Shown here piece after piece: positions 37,352-46,851 of a stretch of 64,000 bases of DNA. The stretch is from positions 103,635-167,634 of the forward strand of contig JAIEPH010000066.1 of assembly GCA_019749805.1 (NCBI GenBank), written 5' to 3'. Under the pieces are notes generated by a model. It saw nothing but the letters and a program-made list of their open reading frames with translations, was not told where the DNA came from and searched no databases. The stretch's first letter is position 1, and every line of letters starts with the position of its first letter. Both the position numbers and the translations under genes were made by a program. The DNA comes from Mycobacteriaceae bacterium (GTDB lineage: Bacteria > Actinomycetota > Actinomycetes > Mycobacteriales > Mycobacteriaceae).

Positions 37352-38902
37352 GTGACCAACAAAACCACCGCGGAGCTGCTGGCCGATCTTCACGAGAAGC
37401 TGGAGTTGGCGAAGGAACCCGGTGGAGAGAAGGCCATCGCCAAGCGTGAGCGCAAGGGCATCCCGAGCGCCCGCGCCCGCATTCACTCGCTGGTGGATCC
37501 GGGCAGCTTCCTCGAGATCGGCGCGCTCTGCAAGACGCCCGGGGACCCCGACGCGCTGTACGGCGACGGCGTCGTCACCGGCCACGCCACCATCAACGGC
37601 AGGCCGGTCGGCGTGTTCAGCCACGACCAGACGGTGTTCCAGGGTTCGGTCGGCGAGATGTTCGGCCGCAAAGTCGCCAAGCTCATGGAGTGGGTGGCGA
37701 TGGCCGGCTGCCCGATCATCGGCATCAACGACTCCGCGGGTGCGCGGATCCAGGACGCGGTGACGTCGCTGGCGTGGTACGCCGAGCTCGGCCGCAGGCA
37801 CGAGATGCTGCGCGGCCTGGTCCCCGAGATCTCGCTGATCTTCGGCGCGTGCGCGGGCGGCGCGGTGTACTCGCCGATCCAGACCGACCTCGTGGTGGCG
37901 GTGCGCGATCAGGGCTACATGTTCATCACCGGTCCCGACGTGATCAAGGACGTCACCGGCGAGGACGTCACGCTCGACGAACTCGGCGGCGCCGACAATC
38001 AGGCGCGCTACGGCAACATCCACCAGGTGGTGGAGTCGGAGGAGGCGGCGTTCCAGTACGTCCGCGACTATCTGAGCTTCCTGCCCTCCAACACTTTTGA
38101 CGATCCGCCGATCGTCAACCCGGGGATGGAACCCGAGCTCACCCCGCACGACTACGAACTCGATGCGATCGTGCCGGACGCGGACAACCAGGCCTACGAC
38201 ATGATGGAGATCCTGCTGCGGATCTTCGACGACGGCGATGTCTTCGAGGTCGGCGCGCAACGCGGGCAGGCGATGATCACGGCCTTCGCGCGAGTCGACG
38301 GTCGTCCGGTCGGCGTCATCGCCAACCAGCCGATGTACCTGTCGGGCGCGATCGACACCGAAGCCTCGGACAAGGCGACGGCGTTCATCCGGTTCTGCGA
38401 CTCGTACAACACGCCTTTGGTTTTCGTGGTCGACACCCCTGGTGCGCTTCCCGGCGTCGAGCAGGAGAAGGGCGGCATCATCAAGCGCGGCGGCCGGTTC
38501 TTCAACGCGCTGGTGGAGGCCGACGTGCCGAAGATGACGGTCGTCGTCCGCAAGGCCTACGGCGGCGGGTACGCGGTGATGGGATCCAAGCAGCTCGCCG
38601 CGGACCTCAACTTCGCGTGGCCGACCGCGCGCATCGCGGTGATCGGCGCCGAGGGCGCGGCACAGCTGTTGGTAAAGCGCTTCCCGGATCCCACTGCACC
38701 CGAGGTGCGCAAGATCCGCGCCGACTTCATCGAGGGCTACAACCTCAACTTGGCCACCCCGTGGATCGCTGCCGAACGCGGGTACATCGACGCCGTCATC
38801 CAGCCGCACGAAACCCGGTTGCTGCTGCGCAAGTCGCTGCGCCTGCTGCGACAGAAGCAGATCACGCGGGTGCAGCGAAAGCACGGCCTGACGCCGATCT
38901 AG
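37352..38902 (+). CDS. accD4: Acyl-CoA carboxylase beta subunit AccD4
   Basis: Carboxyltransferase subunit that, with AccA3 and AccD5/AccE, makes the 2-carboxyacyl-CoA extender for Pks13. 516 residues. Two crotonase-like domains with acyl-CoA-binding GARIQDAVTSLAWY, oxyanion-hole FGACAGGAVYSP, and in the C-terminal half PGALPGVEQEKGG and YGGGYAVMGSKQ. GTG at 37352, 4 bp after the pks13 stop, so coupled. It is the last gene of the fadD32-pks13-accD4 operon before an accessory stretch. Some homologues accept longer acyl chains. Confidence 0.97.
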   Translation: MTNKTTAELLADLHEKLELAKEPGGEKAIAKRERKGIPSARARIHSLVDPGSFLEIGALCKTPGDPDALYGDGVVTGHATINGRPVGVFSHDQTVFQGSVGEMFGRKVAKLMEWVAMAGCPIIGINDSAGARIQDAVTSLAWYAELGRRHEMLRGLVPEISLIFGACAGGAVYSPIQTDLVVAVRDQGYMFITGPDVIKDVTGEDVTLDELGGADNQARYGNIHQVVESEEAAFQYVRDYLSFLPSNTFDDPPIVNPGMEPELTPHDYELDAIVPDADNQAYDMMEILLRIFDDGDVFEVGAQRGQAMITAFARVDGRPVGVIANQPMYLSGAIDTEASDKATAFIRFCDSYNTPLVFVVDTPGALPGVEQEKGGIIKRGGRFFNALVEADVPKMTVVVRKAYGGGYAVMGSKQLAADLNFAWPTARIAVIGAEGAAQLLVKRFPDPTAPEVRKIRADFIEGYNLNLATPWIAAERGYIDAVIQPHETRLLLRKSLRLLRQKQITRVQRKHGLTPI

Positions 38903-38919
38903 CCGCGATAATCTCCCCT

Positions 38920-39930
38920 GTGTCCAACCACTTCACGGGGCTCAGCCTCGGCCCGCCCCTCGGCGATCAGCGACTCGATCTGTGCGATCTGTACGCGTTC
39001 CAGTCGCCAGCCGACCCGGCGCGCACCGTGCTGATCCTGAACGTGAATCCGAACGCCGACGCACTGCACCCCGAGGCCATCTACCGGCTCGCCGTCGACA
39101 ACGACGGCGACCTGCAGAACGACATCGCCTTCAGCTACGTCTTCTCCACACCGCAGGAGGGACGGCAGAGCGTCGACGTGTACCTCGCACACGGTGACGA
39201 CGCAAAGGAACCAGAAGCCGTCGGCGAGAAGATCTTCGACGCAGTCGAGGTGTCGTTCGGCAAGACCCCCGACGTACACCAGTCGGGTGGATTCACGTTC
39301 TTCGCCGGTGCGCGCAGCGATGCGTTCTTCTTCGACTTCGACGGCATCAAGAACCTGTTCGACACGTCGGGGACGCGCAACTTCACCGCGCCCCACCTTG
39401 CCGAGCTCGGCGGCAAGTCGCCGTGGACCGGCCAGGACTCCAACACGACCGCCAACGTGTTCTCCACCGTGCTCGAACTGCCCACCGAATACCTCGGGGC
39501 CGATCCCGACATCCGTATCTGGGGCCGCTGCAGCCTCCGGGAGAACGGAACGCTCAACCACGTCGACCGGGCCGGCCACCCTTCGGTCAGCAGCTTCTTC
39601 AACACCGACGACACCAAGCTGGAGTACAACGCCAGCGAACCGGTCCGCGACCGCGAACGCTGGATCGAGCAGTTCATCCACCTGATGGGCCATACCGGCG
39701 GCTACTCGCGCGAGCAGGCCATCGCCGCGATCGACCGGGAGGGCACGCTGCCCGACATGTTGACGTTCAACCCGGCCAAACCCGCAAAGTACCCGAACGG
39801 CCGCACATTCACCGACGACGTCATCGACTATCGCCTGGCCTTCCTGACCAAGGGTGAGTGCCCGCCCAGCGGGTTGAGCCCGCATACGGACACCCTGTCG
39901 GAGTTCCCTTACCTCGGCACACCTCACTGA
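38920..39930 (+). CDS. DUF4331-domain protein, probably exported or moonlighting; function unknown
   Basis: 336 residues with no evident signal peptide, starting VSNHFTGLSLGPPLGDQRLDLCDLYAFQSP. The pattern DLYAF, NVNPNADALHP, AVDNDGD and a DTDDxKLEY stretch match DUF4331. This family is found near metallic or iron-related oxidoreductases in many bacteria, and its biochemical role is not established. GTG at 38920 is 17 bp after accD4; the open frame upstream runs inside accD4. The gene does not occur at this position in M. tuberculosis (there Rv3798 is an insertion sequence), so it belongs to the accessory insert. Confidence 0.8.
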   Translation: MSNHFTGLSLGPPLGDQRLDLCDLYAFQSPADPARTVLILNVNPNADALHPEAIYRLAVDNDGDLQNDIAFSYVFSTPQEGRQSVDVYLAHGDDAKEPEAVGEKIFDAVEVSFGKTPDVHQSGGFTFFAGARSDAFFFDFDGIKNLFDTSGTRNFTAPHLAELGGKSPWTGQDSNTTANVFSTVLELPTEYLGADPDIRIWGRCSLRENGTLNHVDRAGHPSVSSFFNTDDTKLEYNASEPVRDRERWIEQFIHLMGHTGGYSREQAIAAIDREGTLPDMLTFNPAKPAKYPNGRTFTDDVIDYRLAFLTKGECPPSGLSPHTDTLSEFPYLGTPH

Positions 39931-39958
39931 CGGTTCTGCAGGGAACTACTATTCGGCC

Positions 39959-41392
39959 ATGCCGCTCGCGGACGGACAGGAGCTCGCCGGGTACACCATC
40001 GTGCGCTCACTCGGCGCCGGTGGCATGGGTGAGGTGTACCTGGCCCAGCATCCCCGGCTCCCGCGCTATGACGCACTGAAGGTGCTCTCGGCAACCGTCT
40101 GCGCCGACAGTGAGTACCGGGAGCGGTTCAACCGCGAGGCCGACATCGCGGCCACGCTGTGGCACCAGCACATCGTGGAGGTGCATGACCGCGGCGATGT
40201 CGACGGCCAGTTGTGGATCTCGATGGATTACGTCGACGGCACCGACGCGCACCGACTGCTGTCGGAGAGCTACCCGAACGGTATGCCACCCGATGACGTC
40301 GTGCGCATCATCACGGCCGTCGCGGACGCCCTCGACTACGCGCACGACTGCGGGCTGCTGCACCGCGACGTCAAGCCCGCCAACATCCTGCTGGCCAACT
40401 ACGGGACCAACAACGAGCGGATCATGCTGGCCGACTTCGGGATCGCCAGACGGATCGGGGACGGGGCGACCACCAATCTGACGGCCACCAACATGACCGT
40501 GGGCACCGTCGCGTACGCCGCTCCGGAGCAGCTCATGGGCGAGGGCATCGACGGCCGGGCCGACCAGTATGCGCTGGCGGCAACCGCCTTTCAGCTGCTG
40601 ACGGGGACGCCACCGTTTCAGCATGAGAACCCCGCGGTCGTCATCAGCCAGCACCTGACCGGCGACATACCCGCGATCGGTGCCCGCAGGCCCGAATTGT
40701 CAAATCTCGGACCGGCTTTCGAGAAGGCGCTCGCGAAGTCACCGAAGGACCGGTTCGCCAAGTGTGTCGATTTCGCCCGTGCGCTCGCTCATCGGACGGA
40801 CGCCACCATCTCCGGTTCCGCACCGGTGTGGCACTCCGGTGCGGCAGCCATGGCCGCCCACTCGGAGCCGACGATGTCCGCGCAATCCGCTGCGGGTCCA
40901 TCCAAACCGAGACATGCCAGGGCCGAGATCCCGTCTGGGCGCCGATGGGTGCTGCCCGCGGCCGTCGCGGTGCTGGTGATCGCCGTCGCTGCAGGCGCTT
41001 TCGTGCTGTTCGATCGTGACCGCGGTCGCCCGGCGGAAGCCAAGGCGCCGCCGACCACCACCGCGTCGGCACCGGCGCCCGCGCCGCCGGGGGGCGTGGC
41101 CCTACCGGTGGTGGTCGTGGGGGCGGAGTGCGGCACGCTCGGTGAGGCCGGGCTCACCGAGACCGGCGCTCCGGCGTACTGTGCGCACCTGCCGACCACC
41201 GGCGCGTCGATATGGTCGATGTATCCCGGTCAGATATCCAGTCCCACAGTCACTCCCGGGCCCGACGCTGTTGCGCTGCCCTCGGAGAGCCAGCAGCCGG
41301 TACTGGTGTGCATGGAGCAGACCGGACAATCACACGTCGACTGCCACAGCGACATTCTCGAGGTCGACGACTCCGCGACGCCGACGCCGTAG
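39959..41392 (+). CDS. Transmembrane Ser/Thr protein kinase (PknF/PknJ-like)
   Basis: 477 residues. N-terminal Hanks kinase domain (about 10-275): glycine loop GAGGMGEVY, Lys in YDALKVL, catalytic HRDVKPANILL, DFGIARRIG, activation loop with several Thr (TTNLTATNMTVGT), APEQ. A juxtamembrane linker, one transmembrane helix (about 340-360, WVLPAAVAVLVIAVAAGAFV), and an external domain of about 110 residues with four Cys (GAECG, APAYCA, LVCME, VDCH). The external domain lacks PASTA repeats, so it probably senses something other than muropeptides. It starts 28 bp after the DUF4331 gene. Targets are unknown; its position next to cell-wall genes is suggestive only. Confidence 0.92.
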   Translation: MPLADGQELAGYTIVRSLGAGGMGEVYLAQHPRLPRYDALKVLSATVCADSEYRERFNREADIAATLWHQHIVEVHDRGDVDGQLWISMDYVDGTDAHRLLSESYPNGMPPDDVVRIITAVADALDYAHDCGLLHRDVKPANILLANYGTNNERIMLADFGIARRIGDGATTNLTATNMTVGTVAYAAPEQLMGEGIDGRADQYALAATAFQLLTGTPPFQHENPAVVISQHLTGDIPAIGARRPELSNLGPAFEKALAKSPKDRFAKCVDFARALAHRTDATISGSAPVWHSGAAAMAAHSEPTMSAQSAAGPSKPRHARAEIPSGRRWVLPAAVAVLVIAVAAGAFVLFDRDRGRPAEAKAPPTTTASAPAPAPPGGVALPVVVVGAECGTLGEAGLTETGAPAYCAHLPTTGASIWSMYPGQISSPTVTPGPDAVALPSESQQPVLVCMEQTGQSHVDCHSDILEVDDSATPTP

Positions 41393-41398
41393 CGCCGA

Positions 41399-42676
41399 CT
41401 AATTGTCGGTTGGTGGTGGCGGTTCGTAGGGGTCGTACCACCACCATTGGGCCCGTTCGCCGAGGGGTCCGCGGTAGGCAGGTGCGTCGGGTGGGGGTGT
41501 ATTGGGTGGGCGGGCCAGGGATGCAGAGCTCAGGGTGTGGCCGTTGGTGTCGGTGACGGTGATGTCGGGGGCGGGTCCGGTGATGGTGATCTCGCCCCGG
41601 TGATGGGCTCGGTGGTGGTAGGGGCACAGCAGCACGAGGTTGTCCAGTTCGGTGAGGCCCTCGTCTTCCCAATGCACAATGTGATGGGCGTGCAAACCGC
41701 GGGTGGCCGCGCACCCGGGGACCGCGCAGGTGGCGTGGCGGTATTCCAGGGCGCGGCGCAGCCGGCGGCTGATGGTGCGGGTGGCGCGCCCGGCCCCGAT
41801 GGGTTGGCCATCGCGTTCAAACCACACCTCACAGGTGGCGTCGCAGGTCAAATATTGGTCGGCATCGGAGAGCAGCGGCCCCAGATGCAGATGCGCGATC
41901 TGCTCTTTGACGTCCAGGTGCACCACGACGGTGCTGCGCTGGCTGTGCGGGCGTCGCGCGGCATCGGCATCGGCGCCGGATTCGACCAGCCTCATGAACG
42001 CAGCACCCTTGGTGGGAAACGGTGCCCGGTGCTCTGGAAGGAGGTTGTCGTGGTCGCGTTTCCATGCCGCGATCGCGGCATCCAGCTGCGACTGGATCGC
42101 GGCGTCGAAGGTTGCGGCATCCAGGTGCGAGAGGCCGATCTTCCAGTAGACGTACTGTTCGTCGCTGCCGGTTTTAGTCAGCGTCGGCGGGCGTTCAGGC
42201 TCGGGCTGATGGTCGGGTTCGGTGTCGCGCCAGGGGTCGGGTTCTGGTGGCAGGGGTGGTTCCAGTTTCAGTGCGGTGTTGAGTTGGCTGACGGTGGCGA
42301 CCTCGGCCAGCGCGGCGTAGTGGGCATCGGATCCGGCGCCGGCCTTTTTGGCGATGACCCCGACCTGATCCAGCGACAGGCGGCCGTCGCGCATCCCTTG
42401 AGCGCATAGCGGGAATTCGGGGAGCCGGTGCGCGATCGCGGCGATGGTGTTCGCGGTCGCGGTGCAGGATCCGGTTTTCCAGGCGACCATCGCCGAAATG
42501 GAGCGACAACCGGTGATACCCCACAGGTTGTCGTGGTCGGTTTCGGCGATGATCCCCACGATGCGGGCATCGATGGCGTTGCGTTGCCCCATCAACTCGC
42601 CCAACTCCTCGAACAACACCTCCAGACGGTCCACACGGTGCAAGTCCGGCGCGTCGACTGAGGCGGTCAAGGACAT
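41399..42676 (-). CDS. DUF222 / HNH endonuclease domain protein (13E12 repeat family)
   Basis: 425 residues. N-terminal DUF222 region (about 1-300) and a C-terminal HNH nuclease (about 310-375): CAVPGCAATRGLHAHHIVHWEDEG and LDNLVLLCPYHHRAHHRGEI, with the paired Cys for structural zinc and the His of the ββα-metal core. This matches the REP13E12 family of mycobacterial repeats, present in several copies per genome and used as phage or plasmid attachment sites in M. tuberculosis. Intact, no frameshift. It lies between the kinase and the MBL gene on the minus strand. It has a typical 13E12 tail rich in Trp/Pro. Confidence 0.9.
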   Translation of the reverse strand: MSLTASVDAPDLHRVDRLEVLFEELGELMGQRNAIDARIVGIIAETDHDNLWGITGCRSISAMVAWKTGSCTATANTIAAIAHRLPEFPLCAQGMRDGRLSLDQVGVIAKKAGAGSDAHYAALAEVATVSQLNTALKLEPPLPPEPDPWRDTEPDHQPEPERPPTLTKTGSDEQYVYWKIGLSHLDAATFDAAIQSQLDAAIAAWKRDHDNLLPEHRAPFPTKGAAFMRLVESGADADAARRPHSQRSTVVVHLDVKEQIAHLHLGPLLSDADQYLTCDATCEVWFERDGQPIGAGRATRTISRRLRRALEYRHATCAVPGCAATRGLHAHHIVHWEDEGLTELDNLVLLCPYHHRAHHRGEITITGPAPDITVTDTNGHTLSSASLARPPNTPPPDAPAYRGPLGERAQWWWYDPYEPPPPTDN

Positions 42677-42727
42677 ACTTCATACAAGCACGAGGGTCCG
42701 ACAAGTATTGGGCTGCAGGTCAGTTCG

Positions 42728-43639
42728 TCAGATCGGCGGAAGTTTTAGCCAGTCGTCGACCATGAACGCGTCGCCACGCGCGACCACCGTCGCGCCGCCA
42801 TGCCCCGGATAGTGCGCGGGGATCACCGCGGCGCGCCGTCGGGACGCCTCGGTCAGCACCCGTTTACGGGTCGCCGCAGCCGCATCGAAGTCCTCGTCCC
42901 ACGCACACGGATCGTTGGGCCGGTGCAACTGCATCGGGCAATGGGTCAGGTCGCCGACGAACACAGCGGGCTTACCCGCATCCAGCCATACCACCGAAGC
43001 GCCGGGCGTGTGTCCCGGTGCGGGACGCAGCCACAGCGAATCGCTGAGCTGGTGGTCGCCGGACCACATCTCGATCTGCTCGTCCACCGGAGACACGCTG
43101 TCCGCGAACACCGTTCGGACATGTTGTTGCGTCGCTTCCGCTTCGGGTGACTCCGGCTTCGACGTCTGCGCCGGACCATCGGGGCAGAAATGCCAGTAGT
43201 CGGCTTCGGGTACCAGGTAGCGCGCGTTGGGGAACGTCGGCACCCACGCCTCGCCCTCGCGCGTGGTGTTCCAGCCGACGTGGTCGAAGTGCAGATGGGT
43301 GTTCACGACGACGTCGATGTCGGCGGGATCGAAGCCCGCACGTCCCAGCACACCCAGGAAATCGGTCTGCAGATGATCCAGCACCGACATCAGTGGGCGG
43401 GCCTTGTCGTTGCCCGCGCCGGTATCGATGAGCACGGTCTGCCCGTCGACCTGAATGACCCAGATCTGCATGGCGATTCGCCAGCCGCCCTCATTCCAGT
43501 AGGTCGGCTGGAACTCCGTGTCCTCGCGCCAGACATCCGGCGGCGTGAAGGGGAACACCTCGGTCGGCAGGTTGTCGACCTGGGTCTCGATGACACGTGT
43601 GAGCGTGGCGCCGCCGAGACGAACCCGGTCCGATGTCAT
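42728..43639 (-). CDS. MBL-fold metallohydrolase, coupled to embB
   Basis: 303 residues with the metallo-beta-lactamase metal motif THLHFDHVGW, a second site GHTPG, FVGDLTH and AHYPGHGG, which together bind one or two zinc ions. This places it near the quorum-quenching lactonase / AHL-like hydrolases and glyoxalase II, so a thioester or lactone substrate is likely, but it is not defined. It is downstream of embB on the same strand with ATGA overlap (embB stop 43636, this ATG 43639), suggesting co-translation. No signal peptide. Cell-wall relevance is inferred only from this coupling. Confidence 0.88.
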   Translation of the reverse strand: MTSDRVRLGGATLTRVIETQVDNLPTEVFPFTPPDVWREDTEFQPTYWNEGGWRIAMQIWVIQVDGQTVLIDTGAGNDKARPLMSVLDHLQTDFLGVLGRAGFDPADIDVVVNTHLHFDHVGWNTTREGEAWVPTFPNARYLVPEADYWHFCPDGPAQTSKPESPEAEATQQHVRTVFADSVSPVDEQIEMWSGDHQLSDSLWLRPAPGHTPGASVVWLDAGKPAVFVGDLTHCPMQLHRPNDPCAWDEDFDAAAATRKRVLTEASRRRAAVIPAHYPGHGGATVVARGDAFMVDDWLKLPPI

Positions 43640-46600
43640 GGCTTGATCCTGATGTGTCCGGGCGAGTACAGCCCGCTGTGGGTGGTGCTGCCGAAATCGA
43701 GGGTGGCTGGTTCGGCCTCGACAATGGTGTCGAACTTGCGCAGCGAGCCCCAGTCACGGCCCCAGTCATTCGACAGGTACGTCGCCATCACGTGCGCGCG
43801 CAGCAGGAGGTCGCTGATGCCCAGCAGCCCGCCGTTGAGCCCGTCCTGCCAGGTGTCGGTGTCCTTGCGCTTCGCGTTGTAATCCGGCGTGATCCGGTAC
43901 TTGGGAATCTCGGTGACACCGTTGGCGTGCAGCATCGGCTGCTGGCAGGGGAACGCCATCCCAACCGCCCAGTCCATCAGCACGGGCTGGTCCGATCCGA
44001 CGTACTCCTGCACCGATCGCAGTTCCGGCACCCGCGGCGGGGTGACGGCGATCCAGTCGCCGGTAGTCAGCGAAACGTCTTCGGCCACGACGCGTACCGC
44101 GACCGCGTCGGCGGGAATCTGTTCCCGGGGGAACCGCAGATTGCGCCACGACGGGGCCGGTCCGAGGTCGTAGGGCACCAGCCGGCCCGCGGGGACGGGC
44201 GTGCCGTCCGGTCCTGGGAGCGCGTACTCGAGTTCGACGGTCTGTCCCTCGGTCCGACCGTTGAACACGCTGTCGCCGGTGATGGTGCCCGCCGCCGTGA
44301 TGACCACCAGGGGGTGAGCGTCCTCGCGCGGCGGCAGTTCATACCACGCCGACGTCAGCCGGCTCTGCTGCTGGGGCCCCTGAACGTAGCTGCCCGCCAA
44401 CGGAACCCGGGCAGGGTCGAGGCCGTACGGCAGCGGCACGGTGGAGCGGTTGACGCCCGGTGTCTTGCGTTTCGTCGGCTGATCCCAGTCGTAGTCGGTG
44501 CCGGGCATCGGCAGGTTCATCCGGATCGTCTCGGCGACAATCTTTTCCGGCACACCGTTGGGCGTGAATCCGGTCGCGCCGACGCCGCCCAGCGGGCCCA
44601 ACGGACCGTAGTCGCCCGGTAGCGCCTTGAGGTAGCCGTCGTTCGGATCGGGTTCCACCAGCACGTCGTCGGCCAGACCACAGCCGCCGGTGAAGGCGCG
44701 CAGGTTGGCCCACGCGTTGGAGTACGTCGGGTACTGACGCACCACACCGGCGAGCATCGACCCGACGAACACCAGCACCATGAATCCCGCCGCGACCGGA
44801 ATCGGTGCGGCCGTGATGGCCCGCGTCACGCGGTCCTCACCCCAGCGCCGGTCCGCGAAGTGCAGGAACGTCGCCCAGATCGCGGCGAGGGCGAACAGCG
44901 CGAAGAAGATCGTGCTGACAGTGACCGGGCCGATCTTCGGCATCGCGTTGTTGAACGGTACGCCGTAGCTCGACACGTACCACCACCCGTTGGTGGTCGC
45001 GAAACACAATGCCAGCAGGAACAATACGGCCGCAACGACCGCCATCCGGTTACGCGACCAGCGCAGCACCGTCCGCGAGACCAGCACCGTCGCCAATGCC
45101 GCCATCGCGGCACCCACCGCGGCGAACAGACCGAAGTGATGCACCCACTTGGTCGGCGCGAACTGCAGGAAGAAGATCGTGCCGAAGATCGTGCCGATCA
45201 GTCGCCACGCGGGACCGCGGGCCACACCGGGAACGCGCTTGCGCCGCAACAGGATGAACAACGAGGCGAACAGGGCCAGCGCGGTCATCAGGAATCCGAA
45301 CCGGCGCGACAACGAGCCGTCGACCGTCGGCAGAATGAGGTAGTAGTAGCGCAGGTTCTCGGTCCACCACTCCTGCGCGGGCCCGACGGACGTGCGAATT
45401 CTGGTGGCTTCCATCACTGTTGCGATCGTCTGGTCGGCGAAGACGACGGTCAGGATCACAGTTCCCGCGGCCAGCACCGGCAATACCAACGGCCAGGTAC
45501 CGACGAGGCGGTGTCTGCGCACGAGGATCCGCAGGATCGGCCGACCGCCCGCCAGCAGCGCGGCGACCGCGATGAGACCGGTCGGCTGGATGCCCAAGGT
45601 GAACGCGGCGGTCAGGGTGGCCAGTGCCGCCGGTGTCATCCGCCCCGAGGCGATGGCCCGCTCGATCAGGACGTAGGTGATGAGCGCCCCGGTGGCGATC
45701 TGGCCTTCTGGCCGCAGGCCGTTGTTGAACGGCATCCACGCCGCCAGCAGAACCAGCCCCGCCGCCCACATCGCGGCCCGGCTCGAGGCCACCGCGGGGC
45801 CCAGCCTCGGCAACACTTCGCGGGACAGCAAGAGCCAGCACACGATTCCGCACACCAGGTCGGGCAGCCGGATCCAGATACTCGAATCGCTGACGCTCGT
45901 CATCAGCGCCAGCAGGTTGTAGTACCAGCCGAACGGATCCTCGGGGCTGCCGAACCATCGGAAATAGTTCGACATGTAGCCGGCGTGGCCCGCGATACGC
46001 GCCATCTGAAGCTGATAGCCGTCGTCGGACGAGTTCGCGCCGATGATGTGCCACAGCATGAAGCCGCCGACCACCACCACATCGGTGGCGCTGAAGGTGC
46101 GCCACCGCGACGGGATGACCCGTCGCATCCGCCGGCCGTCGACCTGGTCCAACTTCCACAGCGCGACCAGCGCGATGATCGTGGCGACCATCGCCAGCAC
46201 CATCGCCGAGAGCTTCAAAGCCGTTGGCTGCGTGGTGAACCTGGTGTCGATCACCGCCGAAACCGAGAGCCCCGGCGGTGCCGGGCCCGTCAGGTCGGTG
46301 AAGACGCCGACGATCTGGGGCCGCAGGTTCGGATCGACGAAGCCGGTGTACTGGTCCGTGTTATCGGCTTTGCGCAGCCCGACGAACGTCGCGAACGTGC
46401 CCGCCTCCGACGACGTGATCTCGATGCTCGAACATCCGGGGGAATTTCGGGTGCCTACCACCCGCGCGCGCGGCACGCTGGCCACCACGACGTTTCGGTC
46501 GGTGATGTCGACCCGCTGCGCGGAAACCGTGACGAACAGGCCCTGCAGTGCCGCTTGCTTGCCGTCCTTCGGCGCGGTCCCGAGAACCATTCCGCCGCGC

Positions 46601-46851
46601 GGCGGCATCGAACGGATGACCTCGCAGGGCACCGTCGCCGTCATCGACACCGGGGTCAGCGAGATCAGCGGCGCGGTCACGTTGTTCAGCTGCCCGGCCT
46701 GTGGCCAGTTCAGCGTCGCCGTGGTCTGCACCACCGGAAGCAGCGGTGTCGCGACCGACAGGACGAAGCCGATGAGTCCGGCGATCATCGCCACCCAGCG
46801 GGCGATCTTCACGTCCTTCTGGTCCCGAAGGTCCGTCATGGTCCCGTTCAT
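43636..46851 (-). CDS. embB: Arabinosyltransferase EmbB
   Basis: GT-C arabinosyltransferase that, with EmbA, builds the alpha-1,3 branch of arabinogalactan from DPA; main ethambutol target. 1071 residues. About 15 membrane helices and a C-terminal carbohydrate-binding domain. The catalytic acidic pair is Asp276-Asp277 in GANSSDDGYQLQM (aligned with Asp299-Asp300 of M. tuberculosis EmbB by this motif). Met283 matches Met306, conserved as wild type, but residue 280 is Gln where M. tuberculosis has Ile303. LRPEG, the site of Gly406 mutations, is unchanged. It overlaps embA by 4 nt (ATGA). Confidence 0.97.
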   Translation of the reverse strand: MNGTMTDLRDQKDVKIARWVAMIAGLIGFVLSVATPLLPVVQTTATLNWPQAGQLNNVTAPLISLTPVSMTATVPCEVIRSMPPRGGMVLGTAPKDGKQAALQGLFVTVSAQRVDITDRNVVVASVPRARVVGTRNSPGCSSIEITSSEAGTFATFVGLRKADNTDQYTGFVDPNLRPQIVGVFTDLTGPAPPGLSVSAVIDTRFTTQPTALKLSAMVLAMVATIIALVALWKLDQVDGRRMRRVIPSRWRTFSATDVVVVGGFMLWHIIGANSSDDGYQLQMARIAGHAGYMSNYFRWFGSPEDPFGWYYNLLALMTSVSDSSIWIRLPDLVCGIVCWLLLSREVLPRLGPAVASSRAAMWAAGLVLLAAWMPFNNGLRPEGQIATGALITYVLIERAIASGRMTPAALATLTAAFTLGIQPTGLIAVAALLAGGRPILRILVRRHRLVGTWPLVLPVLAAGTVILTVVFADQTIATVMEATRIRTSVGPAQEWWTENLRYYYLILPTVDGSLSRRFGFLMTALALFASLFILLRRKRVPGVARGPAWRLIGTIFGTIFFLQFAPTKWVHHFGLFAAVGAAMAALATVLVSRTVLRWSRNRMAVVAAVLFLLALCFATTNGWWYVSSYGVPFNNAMPKIGPVTVSTIFFALFALAAIWATFLHFADRRWGEDRVTRAITAAPIPVAAGFMVLVFVGSMLAGVVRQYPTYSNAWANLRAFTGGCGLADDVLVEPDPNDGYLKALPGDYGPLGPLGGVGATGFTPNGVPEKIVAETIRMNLPMPGTDYDWDQPTKRKTPGVNRSTVPLPYGLDPARVPLAGSYVQGPQQQSRLTSAWYELPPREDAHPLVVITAAGTITGDSVFNGRTEGQTVELEYALPGPDGTPVPAGRLVPYDLGPAPSWRNLRFPREQIPADAVAVRVVAEDVSLTTGDWIAVTPPRVPELRSVQEYVGSDQPVLMDWAVGMAFPCQQPMLHANGVTEIPKYRITPDYNAKRKDTDTWQDGLNGGLLGISDLLLRAHVMATYLSNDWGRDWGSLRKFDTIVEAEPATLDFGSTTHSGLYSPGHIRIKP

